A stretch of 6,795 nt of DNA. Origin: Tangfeifania sp. (GTDB lineage: Bacteria > Bacteroidota > Bacteroidia > Bacteroidales > Prolixibacteraceae). The DNA lies in contig JAGYMR010000152.1 in assembly GCA_018400515.1 (NCBI GenBank), positions 1 through 6,795 of the forward strand. Direction: 5' to 3'. The position numbers and the translations under genes are program-made. Of this stretch, positions 6,621-6,795 are shown piece by piece; position 1 is the first letter of the stretch, and each line of letters opens with the position of its first letter. The notes beneath the pieces were generated by a model. It saw only the letters and a program-made list of their open reading frames with translations, was not told the origin of the DNA and searched no databases.

Positions 6621-6795
6621 TTATCTCATTCAATCGTCAATTTTAGCGGTACTCGATAGAATGCTGGCGCATTTTACCTCATTATTAGCGTTAATTTTAA
6701 AGATATACGATAGAATTCGTAAGTTCATTTCGGCAGAATTCGCAAGCGAATTTTATCTCATTATTAGTGTCCATTTCAAAGGTATTTACCTCGTC
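6621..6795. repeat. Cluster of degenerate hairpin-plus-tail repeats
   Basis: A tail starting TTAyCTCATTATTAG occurs at 6674-6706 and again at 6753-6785. The 33-base tails agree at 27 positions, and five of the six differences are transitions. A weaker copy starts at 6621 (TTATCTCATTCAAT) and shares CGATAGAAT (6654-6662) with the good copy (6708-6716). Each good tail directly follows a palindrome: AATGC-TGGC-GCATT (6660-6673) and AATTCGC-AA-GCGAATT (6737-6752). A third small hairpin, GAATT-CGTA-AGTTC (6713-6726), lies between them. Tail starts are 53 and 79 bases apart, so the array is not regularly spaced. It reaches the window edge and probably continues. I do not recognise a named repeat family. 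Confidence 0.6.
6777..6784 (-). promoter_or_regulatory. Perfect -7 box match inside the last repeat
   Basis: On the - strand this reads TACCTTTG, an exact match to TAnnTTTG. The equivalent place in the previous repeat (6698-6705) reads TATCTTTA, one mismatch. The -33 element would lie outside the window. If active it would transcribe leftward through the repeats toward the adaptor gene, giving a leader of about 270 bases. Confidence 0.25.

Noticed and set aside
6697..6795. An open frame on the - strand entering from the right edge (32 codons, containing FEMDTNNEIKFACEF), possibly the end of a gene or a remnant of a repeat-containing protein.
   Set aside because: The related copy lies 79 bases away, not a multiple of three, so it falls in another frame and past stop codons. 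The palindromes with a compensatory change explain the pattern better as a structured repeat. A short gene end cannot be fully excluded without sequence beyond the edge.
6621..6795. CRISPR array.
   Set aside because: Only two good copies and one poor one are present, with unequal spacing (53 and 79 bases), diverged repeats and related sequence in the intervals, and no cas genes.
6621..6795. Integron attC sites, because of palindromes at a spacing near 79 bases.
   Set aside because: The GTTRRRY / RYYYAAC core boxes are absent, and there are no cassette genes between the copies.

Overview
This window most likely comes from a member of the Bacteroidota, probably a Bacteroidales/Marinilabiliales-type anaerobe or facultative anaerobe. 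The evidence is the gene content: a class II branched-chain aminotransferase of the Bacteroidota type, a PorT-like outer membrane barrel with an FAQ-type signal peptide end, and a MacA-like adaptor with TolC. Other signs are AT-rich leaders without Shine-Dalgarno sequences and TAnnTTTG-like -7 boxes. The lineage call is an inference from protein character, not from a marker gene.

Layout. Bases 1-175 are AT-rich and hold no gene. Four genes then run on the + strand: a DUF2797-type zinc-ribbon protein (176-979), the branched-chain amino acid aminotransferase IlvE (1153-2166), an outer membrane beta-barrel protein (2347-3159) and a membrane methyltransferase of the ICMT/PEMT type (3292-3894). 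Gaps of 130-180 bases separate them, some with candidate terminators, so they look like independent transcription units. A convergent junction near 3895-3985 carries a hairpin. On the - strand a two-gene unit follows: a membrane-fusion (periplasmic adaptor) protein (6500 to 5379) and then a TolC-family outer membrane channel (5323 to 3986), 55 bases apart. These would form the periplasmic and outer membrane parts of a tripartite efflux or export machine, but no inner-membrane pump gene lies beside them here.

The right end (about 6501-6795) is noncoding. It has an AT-rich leader with a hairpin just upstream of the adaptor gene. Beyond that is a cluster of degenerate repeats: a 33-base tail seen twice and a weaker third copy. 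Each of the two good tails directly follows a small palindrome, and the two palindromes differ by an apparent compensatory base-pair change. This array runs to the window edge and is the least explained part of the sequence. No complete new defence or mobile system is visible. The genes are mostly ordinary housekeeping and envelope genes, and the more interesting points are the repeat family, the pump-less adaptor/channel pair and a GIY-YIG-like pattern in the DUF2797 protein.
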